DNA of 64,000 bases from Allium sativum (GCA_030737875.1 CM060910.1:245986427-246050426), one strand, 5' to 3'; positions 1 to 12,814 are shown, counted from the stretch's first letter. Numbers and translations: made by a program. The notes: a model not told the origin generated them from the sequence alone.

Positions 1-1791
1 GGGTGAGAAAGAAAAGATAGAACTAATTAGAATAGAAGAAGAAAAGAAGCACTTACATCATCAGAGTAACACGAATCTCGCAGCGGAACGAATAACATAT
101 AATATATAACATAACTTTGAAATACAACAGTTATGTATACAATAGCACTTATCAGAGTACAGCACTTACAACACAGCGGAAATAAACTATAGCTATATGA
201 TCCTGGGGCCTCCTGCTCCAAGCTCTCCAAGTATATCTGTAAATCCCGACTACTTGACTGCCCGTACAAATTTAGGCACCCAAGAGTTTAGGGAAAACAA
301 CAAAGTAAACTCCGGGTCAGTCATGGGACTGGTATGAGTAAAATAGTTTAAAACAGGTATATGATATCTCATAAGACCACGCCGTGAATACGGAACGGGT
401 TTTCCCTTATGAGTATCTGAACAACTTTGACAAGCAATATCATTGTGATATTATAAATAATGTCTATATACAAATAGATGGCAATCTAGCAGAACGCTTT
501 CATCTCACGTTCTACATACATAGTATAAAATCATAAACCGCAGAGCGCTTATCGGAGAATGGATTCCAACAGACAAGGTATGGGAGCACCTTATGATCAG
601 TGTACTCTAGAGGGTATACACTGCATGTTCAACAAGAACGTCTTGTAACCCGGCCACACATGACCGCTCACTCATTAAGCTTGAGTGTCGCGAATATATT
701 GCCACCACGGTTATAGGCCATTAAACCGTCATCCGAAGATACAGAATCAAAAAGAAGTATAAATATGGATATTCCCTAGATCGGTGACAATACACCCTGC
801 TTGGGGATGACCCAACTAGCCATGCTGCCTAGCCCAACTTTTGTTACTTCCTGGTGTGAGGCTAGAAGTTACGCTTTATCATCACATCAGATTCACTTCG
901 AATGCCACATTGTTAGATCCATCGAGACCACAAATTTGACGTCTACAACCATACATTATGTGTTAGCTAAGAGAAGTTTCCTTCTCCGCTTCCACTCTTG
1001 GTACGGTCGAAGAAATCAAGGTATGTGACCTTTCTGGAAATACTCTGTCAGACATCCATCTTCATTCACTTAAAATGTCACATCGTCATACCCGCCAAAT
1101 CACAAATTGACTTGTCCAAAAATAACACGGGCATACAGCTAAGAGAAACGAATTCCTCCGCCACCAAACGTGGATACGTTTGAACAGATCAACTTACGCG
1201 ATCCATTGGATATACTCTGTCAGACCTTCTTCCATATACGTTGTCCTAGGACTGGACAAACCGAAGGTACTATTCAGTATATCCATCTTAGTCACTGTTA
1301 TCTAAGACTTATACAACAGCCCTTGCACTTTACTCTGTCTTCAATTATCCTTGGCATATAAGATTCGCAATGCGTATGCCAATACAGAGTGGTTCTTTGG
1401 ATAATAATCCAACCGGTCTCTCCATATTAACAACGTTAAAATGGTCAAAACTTCGATAGTCTGTGAGTTAACTATCAAAGAAAAACAAGTGTGCAACCAA
1501 CGATATTATTTCCAGATGGAAATTATATCGAACAAACATCATTTAACATAAATCACTTTAACTCACTTATCTCCTGTTCCCCTATATTCAATCATTTGCT
1601 ATTTTCTAGATTTAGAAAATATATTTATTAACGCTGGAAAACATTTCCATTTCCTTGAATTTCTACATTTATTTAACCATCCTTTCGAATAACTATACTC
1701 GATAACTCCTCTAACACTATTCGAATAACTATATTCGATTAACTCCTTTGGATTAACTCTTCAACTAACTCCTTTGGATTAACTCTTCGAC

Positions 1792-1987
1792 TAACTCCTT
1801 CGGATTAACTAACTTCGAATAACTCCTTTGGATTAACTAACTTCGAATAACTCCTTTGGATTAACTAACTTCGAATAACTCCTTTGGATTAACTAACTTC
1901 GAATGACTCCTTTGGATTAACTAACTTCGAATAACTCCTTTGGATTAACTAACTTCGAATAACTCCTTTGGATTAACTCTCCGACTA
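1792..1987. repeat. 28-bp tandem repeat array in LTR A
   Basis: About seven units of a 28-bp repeat containing TAACTCCTTTGGATTAAC and TTCGAA start at 1792, 1820, 1848, 1876, 1904, 1932 and 1960. They are embedded in a wider field (about 1680-2210) of degenerate units with ATTCGAATA-like palindromic cores. The matching part of LTR B is a looser field of the same words. Confidence 0.85.
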
Positions 1988-3412
1988 ACTCCTTTGGATT
2001 AACTCTTCGATTAACTCCTTCGGATTAACTCTTCCAATGTTGTTCGAATAAACTATATTCGATTTACTCCTCCAACACTATTCGAAAAATCTATATTCGA
2101 TTTACTCATTCGACTAACTCTATTGGATTAACTCTTCGAATAACCAATATTCGATAACTCCTCTTTGGATAATTAATATTCGATAACTCTTCTCAAATAA
2201 ATAACATTTAATTTCTCGACTCGAATAAACTATATTTCTACTCAACCTTTTAGATTGAACTACAACTATTCCTTTGTCAATTCTGAAGTCAATCAAGTTG
2301 GGGTATAAATACCTCTCAGACCTTAATTGAACAACGTCCTTTACTGTGAAATAGATGAAGCTCAATACTCACTTTTTACAACCCTCTGTTACGCAAATTC
2401 TCGGATTCCGGTTACGAATCCACTTCTTATATGAAACGTTTGATTTTAACTATACCGTTATAATTCCTACTTCTAAAATATTTATCTTACATTATAACTT
2501 CATATTCTAACTCAAATAATTAAATAAATACCAAATTTCTAAATCAATAAATAAATCTTGATTTAAACCTTGGAAAGTAAATAGTACTTTCCCGACTTCG
2601 ATATAATCGAATTCGACTTATATTCTCTTTCGATTATCTCTAACTTGATAACTTAACTTGAAAATCTTACCTTGATAACTTAACTCGGTTACCTTAACTC
2701 AATTACTTATCTCGATTATCTTAACCCGACAATCCAACTCGATTGTCTTAACTTGATTTACTTAACTAATCACTTAGTTTAACTTAACTAATTCACTTTG
2801 GTTAACTTAACCAATTACTTTGATTTACTCGACTAACTCGCTTTGGTTAACCTAACCAAATTCTTTGTTTAACTCGACTAACTTGCTTTGGTTAACCTAA
2901 CCAATTTCTTGGATTAACTCCTATTCATTTAACAAATAAATTTCTCCTTTAGTTTAATTCTATCTATTTATCAAATAAATATTCCTTGATTAAATCCTAT
3001 TTATTAGTCAAATAAATATCTCATTGATTTAATCCTATTTATAAATCACATAAATATCTCATTTATAAAATCTTATGATTTTATAAATACTTCTTTAAAT
3101 CATATTCTATTTACTTAACAAATAAATAAATCCATTAACCGTATCTTATTTATTTAAAAAATAAATATGTCCTTTGATTTTATTTATTCTAACAAATAAA
3201 TATGTCCTTTGATTCTATTTATTCTAACAAATAAATATGTCCCTTGATTCTATTTACTTAATCCCTAAATAAATGTCATCTTTTTAACTCTTTATTAATA
3301 AAGGTTTTCCAAATATTTCTCTTCTATTTTATTTGTAAATGTTTTACAAATATTATTCTTTATATTTGTTTCACAAATATATTTCCTCTATATTTGATTT
3401 ACCAAATATATT

Positions 3413-3565
3413 CCTTTATAATTGAATTACCAAATATATTTACTCTATATTTGTTTTACCAAATATATCTCCTTTATAATTGAATTACCAAATATATTTA
3501 TTCTATATTTGTTTTACCAAATATATCTCCTTTATAATTGAATTACCAAATATATTTTACTCTAT
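3413..3565. repeat. 58-bp tandem repeat in LTR A
   Basis: About two and a half copies of a 58-bp AT-rich unit alternate between TTTACCAAATATAT and AATTACCAAATATAT phrases. The surroundings (3100-3760) are made of similar short inverted words such as ATATTTG...CAAATAT. Confidence 0.7.
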
Positions 3566-5195
3566 ATTTATAAAGGGTTTCAAATATTTCTCTTCCTATA
3601 TATTTGGCAAATAATTTCCTTTGGTTTTATTTACAAATATATATCCTTTATATTTGTTTTCACAAATATATTCTTTTATATTTGATTTACAAACAAAAAT
3701 TCCCTTATATTTGATTTACAAATATAACTCATTTATATTTGATTTATAAATATAACTCCTTTTCTTTTATATATAAAATCCATCGATTTTATATAAATAA
3801 ATTATTTCCAGAATATACATTGAAATCTCTTTATTACATTCTGGTATTTTCTTATGGTGTTTGACACACCCTATAACAACGATGAATATCGTCCAAACAA
3901 ACATAATCACAACAGATTATAAATCACATTTATATATCACAATATATAAATCACAGTAAAATAACTGTTGAGGAATCCAGTCGGATTCCTCCGACCTGTT
4001 TCCCTGCATCACAGATGTTAGACAATACAGCATCACTTATACTTTGATATGTGTTATTCTGATAGCAGAATCACATCCAAATATTTAACAGATTTTATAT
4101 ATATACAGATATATATATATATAATTTCTACTAACTGACTAGCAGTTCAATCAAACAGTCCACACACAGTCAAACAACGGATAATTAACTGTTCTAAGAA
4201 CACAACGTGAAAATATAAACTGTTCAGAGGTTGTGAGATTTACTCACAGTTTGACGATCATCGTCAAGGACGATAACCATCGCTTGATCCAGACAATTTA
4301 TTTTGCTATAAATTGTGACGGACTCCAATCGACTCGCGGTCAGTTCCATTGTGGAGTGCTTGTCCATACGATCCCAACGCAACTTACGGTTCTCGATTCT
4401 GACCTCGTATGACCATGTTATACGATTGTAAAGTTTTGGATTCAATTTAACTTTAATTTAACTTAAGAAAATTTAAAGCGGGCCTTAACCTTACTTGAAA
4501 TCCTTGGCCCATTATCCCTTCCAGCCCAAACCCGTTACCCTTAAAATCCGCTCCACAACTTCAATCCCGTCCTCATTTACTTCAGCTCCAGGAAACCCAA
4601 AACAAACGAAAAAGGCCACCGTTGACCACCCCTAGCTCCTCCTCCGACCAACGAATTCCGGCGCCTCCTCCACCAAACCCTTCCTCTTCCAATACCGCAC
4701 TCCCCCATTACCTTTTGCTTCAACTCGCACCCACCAACGGAAATGCGTCACTGTCGCTCCCCCAATCTTGCGCGACATCAACCCCCTCGGAAATCCATAA
4801 GTTTCCGTCTACAGGTGCTGAAAAAGGTTCTAAGTTCAGAATCGAACTCCAATCTCACCAATAACCATCACATAGATCTCGAATTCGAACCCTAGGATGC
4901 GGAGGCTCATGAAGCAGCGAACACAAATGTTCGAACCAAATACAACGCACACAGAGATGAAGAACATGTCCCTACGAGCTCAAATATATGGATAACATGA
5001 TTTTTAGTATTTGTTTGGACTTCTATTTGATTTTTCTTTTGAAAAAACTTTACTGTAAAACCATATTCGGTCTTATATGGTTGAGGTTGGGGTAGGTAGC
5101 TCTTGTGGCTGAGATGGGAGGTCATGTGGCCTGTGTTGGACGTTAGAAAAATAGGGGGAGTATTTTTAATTTTATTTTCTATTTTCTTTTATTGA

Positions 5196-5204
5196 TTTTA
5201 TATA
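5196..5204 (-). promoter_or_regulatory. Putative TATA box of LTR A
   Basis: The minus strand reads TATATAAAA inside ACATATATAAAATC. It lies about 1,020 bp from the LTR start, the same relative place as the TATATATA in LTR B. If used, transcription would start about 1.05 kb into the LTR and leave more than 5 kb of R-U5. Inferred from position and sequence only. Confidence 0.4.
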
Positions 5205-5294
5205 TGTTCTGGGTCCTTAAAAATCACTGCGATCACATACGGTACCCAAAAATCACGAAACTGGACCAGTAGCTACAGTTCGACATTACGGTCC

Positions 5295-5476
5295 CAACGA
5301 AACTGGTTTCGTCGAATTCCGACTCCGTATGTTCAAACTGCATATTTTTAAAGGTCGATTTCTCGTCTGTTTCTCAGTCAAAAATCACGTACGGCCATAT
5401 ATGATATCCAAAAATCACCAAACTGGTACTCTAACAAGTATTCGACATTTCGGATCCAACAAAATTAGTTTCGTCG
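5295..5476 (-). promoter_or_regulatory. Paired 20-bp dyad motif in U3 of LTR A
   Basis: Two copies, at 5295-5314 (CAACGAAACTGGTTTCGTCG) and 5457-5476 (CAACAAAATTAGTTTCGTCG), lie 162 bp apart. Each is an imperfect palindrome with 9-bp arms and a 2-bp centre. The same pair with the same spacing is found in B, C, E and F. It sits upstream of the TATA candidate, as expected for a U3 control site; the function is inferred. Confidence 0.55.
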
Positions 5477-6250
5477 AATTCTGACTTCGTCTGCTCAAAC
5501 TGCGTATTTTTAAAGCTCTGAATGACCCTTTTAAATATATAAATATATTTAAATATTATTAAATTAAATATTAATAAATTAATATTATCGTATATATCCA
5601 TATACAATGTCGTCCGGCTCCAGAATATCACCTCAGATTTTATGACTTGATTTCCAGACTCTAGATTATCCCGATATTCAGTTCGTATCGAAAAATCGAT
5701 TTATAACGTATATAAAGCGTCGCAAATTATAAAGGAATTCCACAGCGACTTTTCTGGAATTTGATTTGGACATAACTCAAAATCTACCCGACGAAATCTC
5801 GATTTTTCTCTTCCACTAGAAAGATATACTCCACCAGCTCTACGCGTTTCTTGTTTCACTGAAATCCGGCTTAAAACGAATCCTGTACATTCAGTTGAAG
5901 TTCGAATCGCCAAATCGCGAACTGCAGCGCCATTTCAAGCTCGATTTTAATTATAATATAATTATACGTTCAAACTGTCGTCGATTGAATATATTCGTCA
6001 ATATAATTCAACTCTAAGCTGAATTAAATCTAAGGGACGACCCCGATCACAGAATATTGTGATTTCCAATATTTCTGATTATTTCTGAATTAAATATATT
6101 ATTTAATTATTTAAATTAATTAAATATTCCCAGTTATTTAATTAACCGACGATTTTATCCCCTACCTCACGATATATATAATTAAATAAATTAATTATAC
6201 CTCTGGAAAATGCGAGACGTTACACCAGCTTTGCAATCGATCTTCGTTTT

Positions 6251-6431
6251 CGAAAAAACTAATTTTGTTGGATCCGAAATATTAAATTATTGCTAGATTT
6301 CAATTTCCGTGATTTTTGGAGTCAGTATATGGCCATACGGATTTTTAATGTAAAAACAATCAGTATTTTGAGGGTTAAAAATACCCTGTGTGAGCAAACA
6401 AAGTCGGAATTCGACGAAACCTGTTTCGTTG
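6251..6431 (+). promoter_or_regulatory. Paired dyad motif in U3 of B 5' LTR
   Basis: A degenerate first copy is at 6251-6270. A near-perfect second copy is at 6412-6431 (CGACGAAACCTGTTTCGTTG), 161 bp on. Each is followed by GG(A/G)TCCG, as in the other families. Confidence 0.5.
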
Positions 6432-6577
6432 GGTCCGTAATATCGAACTGAAGGTGTATGTCCATTTCTGTTATTTTTGGGTATCGTGTGCGATCACACG
6501 AATTTTTAGAAGGAAATAACGAATATAAAATGAATATAAAACTAAAATATCTCAACACAAAAATATCTAAGTCTTCC

Positions 6578-6585
6578 TATATATA
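6578..6585 (+). promoter_or_regulatory. Putative TATA box of LTR B
   Basis: TATATATA in CCTATATATACGCCG lies about 1.06 kb from the inferred LTR start, followed by a pyrimidine-rich leader (6600-6680). The 3' LTR copy has TATATAG at 57267-57273. Confidence 0.45.
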
Positions 6586-8609
6586 CGCCGATATCCTATC
6601 TAACCCTTACTCAATTTTTCCCCGATTAAAAGAAGGCCACGCTTCATTTTTCTCAGCCGCCAACATTTTCTTTCTCCAGTAAAAAAGTTCAATCCTCATA
6701 AATTGAAAATAAAATCCAAACTAAATCTATAAATCAAACGAGATATATATTTGGATTCTCTTCGAGCTTCTCTACAACCTTATATGCATTTTCCTTAGAT
6801 CGACGTGATTTTTCCATCGATGGTTTTAGCAGGCGTGAGCTAGGGTTCACGAAATCCTAATATTGGTGCTTCAATCGCTGGATCTAGGTTCGTATTCGAG
6901 TTTCTGAGTTGTTTTAGCACATATACAAATATTTTTGGATTTTATAGAAAATAAAACTGTCGATGTCATCACAGCCGTGACTTCAAAAACCTGGAGACCG
7001 CGATGCATTTCTTGAGGTCGAGTTGGGTATTGAGGTGTTGGTCAGAAAAAGGAATCAAAAAGGGAAGTGGTGGTGAGTTTGGGTTGTGTTTTTATTGAAG
7101 AGTGGTGGGTGCGGTGAGGTTTAAAGAAGTGGAAATGGTGATGGTACTGTGGTTTATTTTCGTGACTGGGTGTAGAAGAAGAAGGCGTCGAGAGTGACAA
7201 AATGGGTATGAGTAAATGGAGAAATGGAAGAGCTGAATTTTGGTGATCACAGTTTGTAAATTAGTTGAGCATCGAGGGAGTTAGGGGTGGATGAAATTGC
7301 GGTATTGGCAGGTGGTTACGGGATTTTCATTTTGGGGAAGATGGCCTTATGGTTGCGGGCTCGGGTATTCAAACAGTATGGGTTTATAAGGAGGAAATGG
7401 GTCGGGGTGTTTTGGTAAAGCCCGACATGAAATTTAATTAAGTTTAAATTAAAAAATATGTATAGTGTATTAACTTTGAATAATTGTATCTATCCCATAT
7501 GTTATCAGAATTGGGTAAAACAAGATCCTTTAGGATCATATGGATGAACACTACACATTGGAACTGACGGGGAGTCAATCTAAGCTCGTTACAATTTGTA
7601 GTAAAATAAATTGTCCGCCTGAATCAAGTGATAGTTATCGTTATTTAATGATGATCGTCCAATGTGAGTAAAACTCACCAACTCTGAACAGTTATATTTT
7701 TATAACTTATATTTAGTACTGTTAAATGATGATTGATTGTTGTGTATTGATTGTTTGGATGAACTGCTAGTCAGTTGGTTGAAATTATAGATAACGATAC
7801 ATATATAAATCGTTAATCAAATATTGATTATGTTTAACAGAATATTTCATATTTAAATGAAATCGATGTTAATTATAGTGTTTAACATCTGTGATGCAGG
7901 GAAACAGGTTGGTGGGATCCAACTGGATTCCTCAATATTTATAATACTGTTCTTTTCATATATTGTAATATATGATGTGGTATATAATCTATTATTGATT
8001 ATGTGTGTTTGAATGATATCGATCATTGTTATTTGATTTGTTAAAACACCGTAAGAAATACGGGATCTAGAAAAGGGGATTTTTAAAGTACATTTTGAAA
8101 ATAAAGTATTCATATAAAATCAATGAATTTTATATATAAAAGGAAAAGGATGTTATAAAAGGAATTATTTATAAAATCATAGAATTTTATAAAAGGAATA
8201 TTTATTTAGAAAATAAATAAGATATTATAAGGGATATTTATTTGGAAAATAAATAGGATTAAAAAGGAAATATTTGTAAAACAAATATTAAAGGAAATAT
8301 TTGTAAAACAAATAGAAAAGGAAATATTTATAGAATGAATAGAATTTTATAAAAAGGAAAACTTTACATTTGGAAGGTTTAGACCCGTGCTTCGCACACG
8401 GGTGTAACTCGATATTGATTTAAAGTAAATATTTAAATAGAAATCTATTAAACATATAAACCGAGAAGATTAATGTATAAATAATATTTTATAAATTAAA
8501 TAAAAATATTTATCATTTGATAAATGGAATATATAAGTCTGAACTTATATAGAGAAGTAGAAATTTGTTTTAACACCGATATTTTAAATAGAATGTGAGC
8601 TCAACACTT

Positions 8610-8740
8610 TATAAGTGAATAAACGTTATTAAAAGGAAGTCTATAAAGTGAATAAACGTTATTAAAAGGAAATCTATAAAGTGAATAAACGTTACTAAAA
8701 GGAAATCTATAAAGTGAAGAAATATTATTAAAAAGAAAGG
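8610..8740. repeat. 33-bp tandem repeat in B 5' LTR
   Basis: Four units of 32-33 bp (core GTGAATAAACGTTATTAAAA) start at 8610, 8642, 8675 and 8708. The same four-unit array is in the 3' LTR at about 59304-59434, so it predates insertion of B. Confidence 0.85.
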
Positions 8741-8759
8741 GAGATCATTATAAAGCGAA

Positions 8760-9370
8760 TAGAGTTAATCAAATTAGAGTTAGTCGAATATTGATTATTC
8801 GAATAGAAATCGAATATAAGTTATTCGAAGTGAGATAATCGAATATTAGTTATTCGAAGAGAGATAATCGAATATAAGTTATTTGAAAGGAGTTAATCAA
8901 ATATTAGTTATTCGAAGAGTGTTAATCGAATATTAGTTATTTGAAGAGTGTTAATCGAATATTAGTTATTCGAAGAGAGTTAATCGATTAGAGTAAATCG
9001 AATTAGAGTTAATCGAATTAGAGTTAATCGATTAGAGTTAATCAAGTTAGAGTTAAAAGGAAAAGGAGTTATCGAATATAGTTTATTCGAAAGGAGTTAA
9101 TTAGTTTATTTGAAAGAGAAAATATCGAATATAGCTTAGTCAAAGAAAAAGAGGTATCAAATATAGTTTATTCGAATAGAAGAGAGAATATCGAATATAG
9201 TTTATTCGGAGGAGGTATTATCGAATATAATTTATTCGAAAGTGGTTTAATTGAATATAAGTTATTTAAGAAAAGAGATAATCGAATATAATCTATCCGA
9301 AGAGAGTCAATCGAGTACTAGTTATTCGAAGAAGAGTTAATCAAATAAAGATTACTCGAAAGGGAGTTAT
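8760..9370. repeat. TTCGAA / CGAATATTAGTTATTCGA repeat field, B 5' LTR
   Basis: About 600 bp are built from irregular 25-30 bp units such as AGAGTTAATCGAATATTAG and TTATTCGAAGAG. Many TTCGAA and CGAATA words are quasi-palindromic. The same field is at about 59460-60060 in the 3' LTR. Confidence 0.75.
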
Positions 9371-9983
9371 ATGTCAAATTTAATTATATCGAATTCAGGA
9401 AAGTATTGTTTACTTTCCGGTTTTTAAATCAAGATTTATTTATTTATAAATAAATTAGAGTAGGTTAATTATTCACAGTAAGAAATAAAAAGTTAGATGT
9501 TAAGTTAGATATTTCAGGAGTAGGGTTATAAAATTAGCGTTATAATAAATGTTTTTCATAAAAGAAGTGGATTTGTAATCTGAATCCAAGAATTTGCGTA
9601 AGCAAATGAATGTAGAAATTGAAGCGGTGAGCTTTGTCTATTGCAAGGTTAAGAACGTTGTTCAGTTAAGGTCTGAGAGGTAATTATACCCCAACTTGAT
9701 TGACTTCCTTATTTAACTAAGAAATAGTTGAGGCTCGAGGGCGAGAGTTAGCTAGAAATACAGTTGAGTAATAAGCGATTTATGGAAAGAGCGGTCGTAA
9801 CGATGTTTTATACAATGTTAGTTTGAAATCCATAAATGAGTTTTGGAAAGGTTTTCCAAATATAATCGGAGATATTTTCTAAGCATAGAAAATGAAATGT
9901 TCTGTTGATTGTAAATAAGCAATGGAAATGTTTTCCAATGTTCACAACATATATTTTCTGAATATAGAAAATAAGGAAATATG

Positions 9984-10004
9984 AATATATATATATATAT
10001 ATAT
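9984..10004. repeat. (TA)n microsatellite in B 5' LTR
   Basis: About ten TA units. A slightly different length occurs at the equivalent place in the 3' LTR (60660-60680). Confidence 0.85.
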
Positions 10005-11311
10005 GATGATTGATCAATAGAAATTCCAATGGGAAATAAGATTTTTGTTTGCACACGTGTTTTCATTTGATAGTTAAATCACCGACTATCAAAGTTTTGA
10101 CCATTTTTACATTGTTAATATGGAGAGACCGGTTGGATTATTATTCGAAGAACCACTCCGTATTGGCATAAGTATTGCAAACCAAATATGCTGAATATAT
10201 TGAAGAAGGAGTACAGTGCAAGGGATGTTGTATAAATCCTTGGTAGAGATTGCCTAGGATGGATATATGGAATAGTTCCTTCAGTTTGTCCAGTCCCAGA
10301 ACAACTTGAATGGACAAATGTCTGACAGAGTATACCTGGTAGATCGCGTAAGTTGATCATTTCAAACGTATTTACGTTGGTAGCAGAGGAATTCGTTTCT
10401 CTTAGCTTATACCCATGGTATTTTTGGGGGAATCAATTTGTGATTTGATGGGTATGATGATGTGGCATTCAAAGTAAATGAAGACGTAATATGTATAGAG
10501 ATACGTTATAACCTCAAGCCTCATTAACTTGGAAATGAAAGAAATCGGGCATGCAACATGGCTAAGTGGGCCGCACCCAATTAGGGTATATTGTCACCAT
10601 CTAGAAAATATTCACATTTGTATTTCTTTCAATTTTGTATCTCCCAAGAATGGTTATGTTGGAATACTAACCGAGGGGTGGCAATATATTCAATACATTC
10701 AAGAGAAATGAATGGTCAGTCATGTGTGGCCGAGTTGCAAGATGTTCTTGTTGAACTCCAGTGTATCACTTCTAAAGTACACTGAGCGAAAGGTGGATCC
10801 ATACCTTGTCATAGTTGGAATCCATTCCCCAAATAAGAGCCCACAGTTTTGATTGTATATTATATATATAGAACGTTAGATGCAAGCGTTTCTGCTAGAT
10901 TTCTATTCACTTGATCTAGACATTATTATAATATCAGACAAGTATCGTTTTAGAAATATTTTGGGTTATCGTAAGGTAAAAGCCATCCGTATTTATGTGT
11001 GGATCGGTCTTATAATTATCCTTTGTTTCAAAAGGATTTTGAAAGATAAACAAATGATTTAAGTTTGGTATTGTATACAGATACTGTTTTATTTCAAAGT
11101 TATGTTATGAAATATATTTATTCGTTCCGCTGTGAGATTCGTGTTTACTCTGATGTTGTATGTTCTTCTTCTTCTCTATTCTAAGTTTCTATCTTATCTA
11201 TTCTCACCCTCTAATTTCTTTCATGGACTATCCAGTATTTCCGATGCTCGAATAGTCGACATTGAGTTTATGTTGGTTACTCAGGATCGCGAAATCCCTG
11301 GGTCGTTACAG

Positions 11312-11329
11312 TGGTGTCAGAGCTTAAGG
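11312..11329 (+). other. Primer-binding site of element B
   Basis: TGGTGTCAGAGCTTAAGG directly follows the LTR end plus one base. It matches the initiator tRNA-Met type PBS (TGGTATCAGAGC) with one A-to-G change. Confidence 0.85.
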
Positions 11330-12801
11330 TTAAGTAATTACCTTGGCTCTGTGGCGTGATCAATTGAGATAGGGTTAGTAATACCCTAGATTTAGTTGAG
11401 TGTATATATACGAGTGAACGTATTTGTTATTAAATATAAAATGGTTTTATATTATGGAGATTTATTGGTTGAGTTGATTATGGGTTATGGTCGATCAGTT
11501 TGATCCACTGTATCGGTAGGAGTTTATAAACACTCGAATACGACGGGTCGACACGATATGTTTTGAAAAGAGGGTAAGTGAAAATAATTTTACCCAAAGT
11601 ATATTTTGATATAGAGGAGATATATATATTGGAATTATAATATACTGTATATATTGGTTGTTATTATAATCAAATGAGATTATAAACGTAAAATGTTTAT
11701 GTAAATAGCCAATCAGAATTCATATAAGTATAATATATGAAATAAGATGAAGTAAATATGAATTTATAATCGAGATTGGAACTAAAACCCTAGAGATTGG
11801 AAAGGTGTTTGTAAATGGATTTAAATTGAATATATGAGAATTTTAAAATCCTGGGAGATTTTAAATTGTTTTAAAGCATTGTAAATAGTATTTTGAAATG
11901 AATTTCAAAATGGAAGTATTTAGATATGGTTTTGAAAGTGATATAGTATTTAACTCACTTCGATCGCTGGAAAATAATTCTGATAATGACTGCAGCAACA
12001 TCAGTAATCATTTTCTAGTTGTAAGTGACATATTACTACCAAAGAAATTGTTTTTCAATTGTTTTGAGAAAAACAAGTTGTTTGAATTTCGAAAAGGATT
12101 GTTTGATTTTTGAGAAAAGTGAAGCAGTTTAAAACTCCCAGGAATAGACTGTTTGAATTAAAAATAAATTTAAATAGAAATTTGTGAAACCGAGCTAACC
12201 AATTAACTGGAAATTGAATTGGATATAATATATCAAGTAGAATCAGATTTTGAATTGTGAGATAGAATCTGAAATGGTATTGGATTGGTGATTTAGGAGT
12301 TTGGAATCGAGAATGAAACTTGAGTTTGGAATGGTAATTGGCTTGTTTAAGCGAATAACTGTGTTGAGGATAAATTGATCAGAGTTTGATTGGATTAATA
12401 TTGGTATACGCTGAATTAGCAGCAGATGGAAAGGATATAATGATACGCCCAACAAAAAGGTACCAGTTTGTATTATATATGGGTTTGAGATTTTGATGAG
12501 CCGAATTGGCAAGCCGCTTGGCGTTTTGATTTTCTTTTGGATTGGGAATGGCCCAGAGAGGCGAGTTGTAGTTGTACCGATTGACCAGTACAAAGGAGGT
12601 GCTGGCGAAATTTTTCGAAAAGTTAAGGTGTTAGAAACTTTTCAAGATTTTTGAAAATTTTCATTTGTAGGAATTAATTAATATTTTAAATTGAAATTAA
12701 ATTGGTTCAGTTGAAAATGGAGTTAATAACTGAACAAATAATTTTACCCAGTTAATAGGGTGTGTTTTCTACCTCAGCAATTTCGAGGACGAAATTATTT
12801 T

Positions 12802-12814
12802 AAGGGGGGAAGAA
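12802..12814 (+). other. Polypurine tract of element B
   Basis: AAGGGGGGAAGAA lies immediately before the 3' LTR start, the usual second-strand priming site. Confidence 0.8.

Larger units (their letters stand above)
1..6224 (-). mobile_element. Element A: giant LTR, minus strand, cut by window edge
   Basis: The LTR starts on the minus strand at 6224 with TGTAACGTCTCGC and runs leftwards beyond base 1. By comparison with the B LTR, about 120-150 bp of its 3' end are missing. It is alignable in inverted orientation with B (1-4450 against about 7430-11210), for example the shared blocks around 30-130/11080-11210 and 1180-1240/10320-10380. The right flank is B LTR sequence, so A inserted into B; CCAGC at 6225-6229 would be the right TSD copy. 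Because the element's TG end is on the right, this is either its 5' LTR or a solo LTR. There is no coding capacity: the small ORFs are short and not conserved. The segment 4470-5200 differs strongly from B. Family: Ty3/gypsy-like by its resemblance to B. Confidence 0.85.
6225..11310 (+). mobile_element. Element B: 5' LTR, 5'-truncated by insertion of A
   Basis: This is the 3' about 5.09 kb of a plus-strand LTR. It aligns with B's 3' LTR from about 13530 to 13849 and then 57237 to 61979. The first about 710 bp lie on the far side of A, outside the window. It ends GGTCGTTACA at 11310, directly before the primer-binding site. It carries a TATA candidate at 6578, arrays of 33-bp and TTCGAA-type repeats, and no conserved ORF. 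The two B LTRs differ at scattered positions, more than the E LTRs do, so B is older than E. Confidence 0.9.
11311..12814 (+). mobile_element. Interior of element B, non-coding
   Basis: About 1.5 kb lie between the PBS and the 3' LTR. No gag or pol motif (zinc knuckle, DSG, FVDD, HHCC, DDE) is visible in any frame, so B looks non-autonomous. The 3' end has the phrase TTTCGAGGACGAAATTATTT before the polypurine tract, which resembles the ends of coding chromoviruses in this window. A 116-codon antisense ORF at 12243-12593 has no recognisable domain. Confidence 0.8.

Noticed and set aside
4622..4864. 80-codon Ser/Pro-rich ORF in LTR A
   Set aside because: It is on the strand opposite to the element, low-complexity and absent from LTR B.
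12243..12593. 116-codon minus-strand ORF in the B interior
   Set aside because: It is antisense to the element and AT-rich, with no recognisable domain and no twin copy to test. Its length is not remarkable for such sequence.
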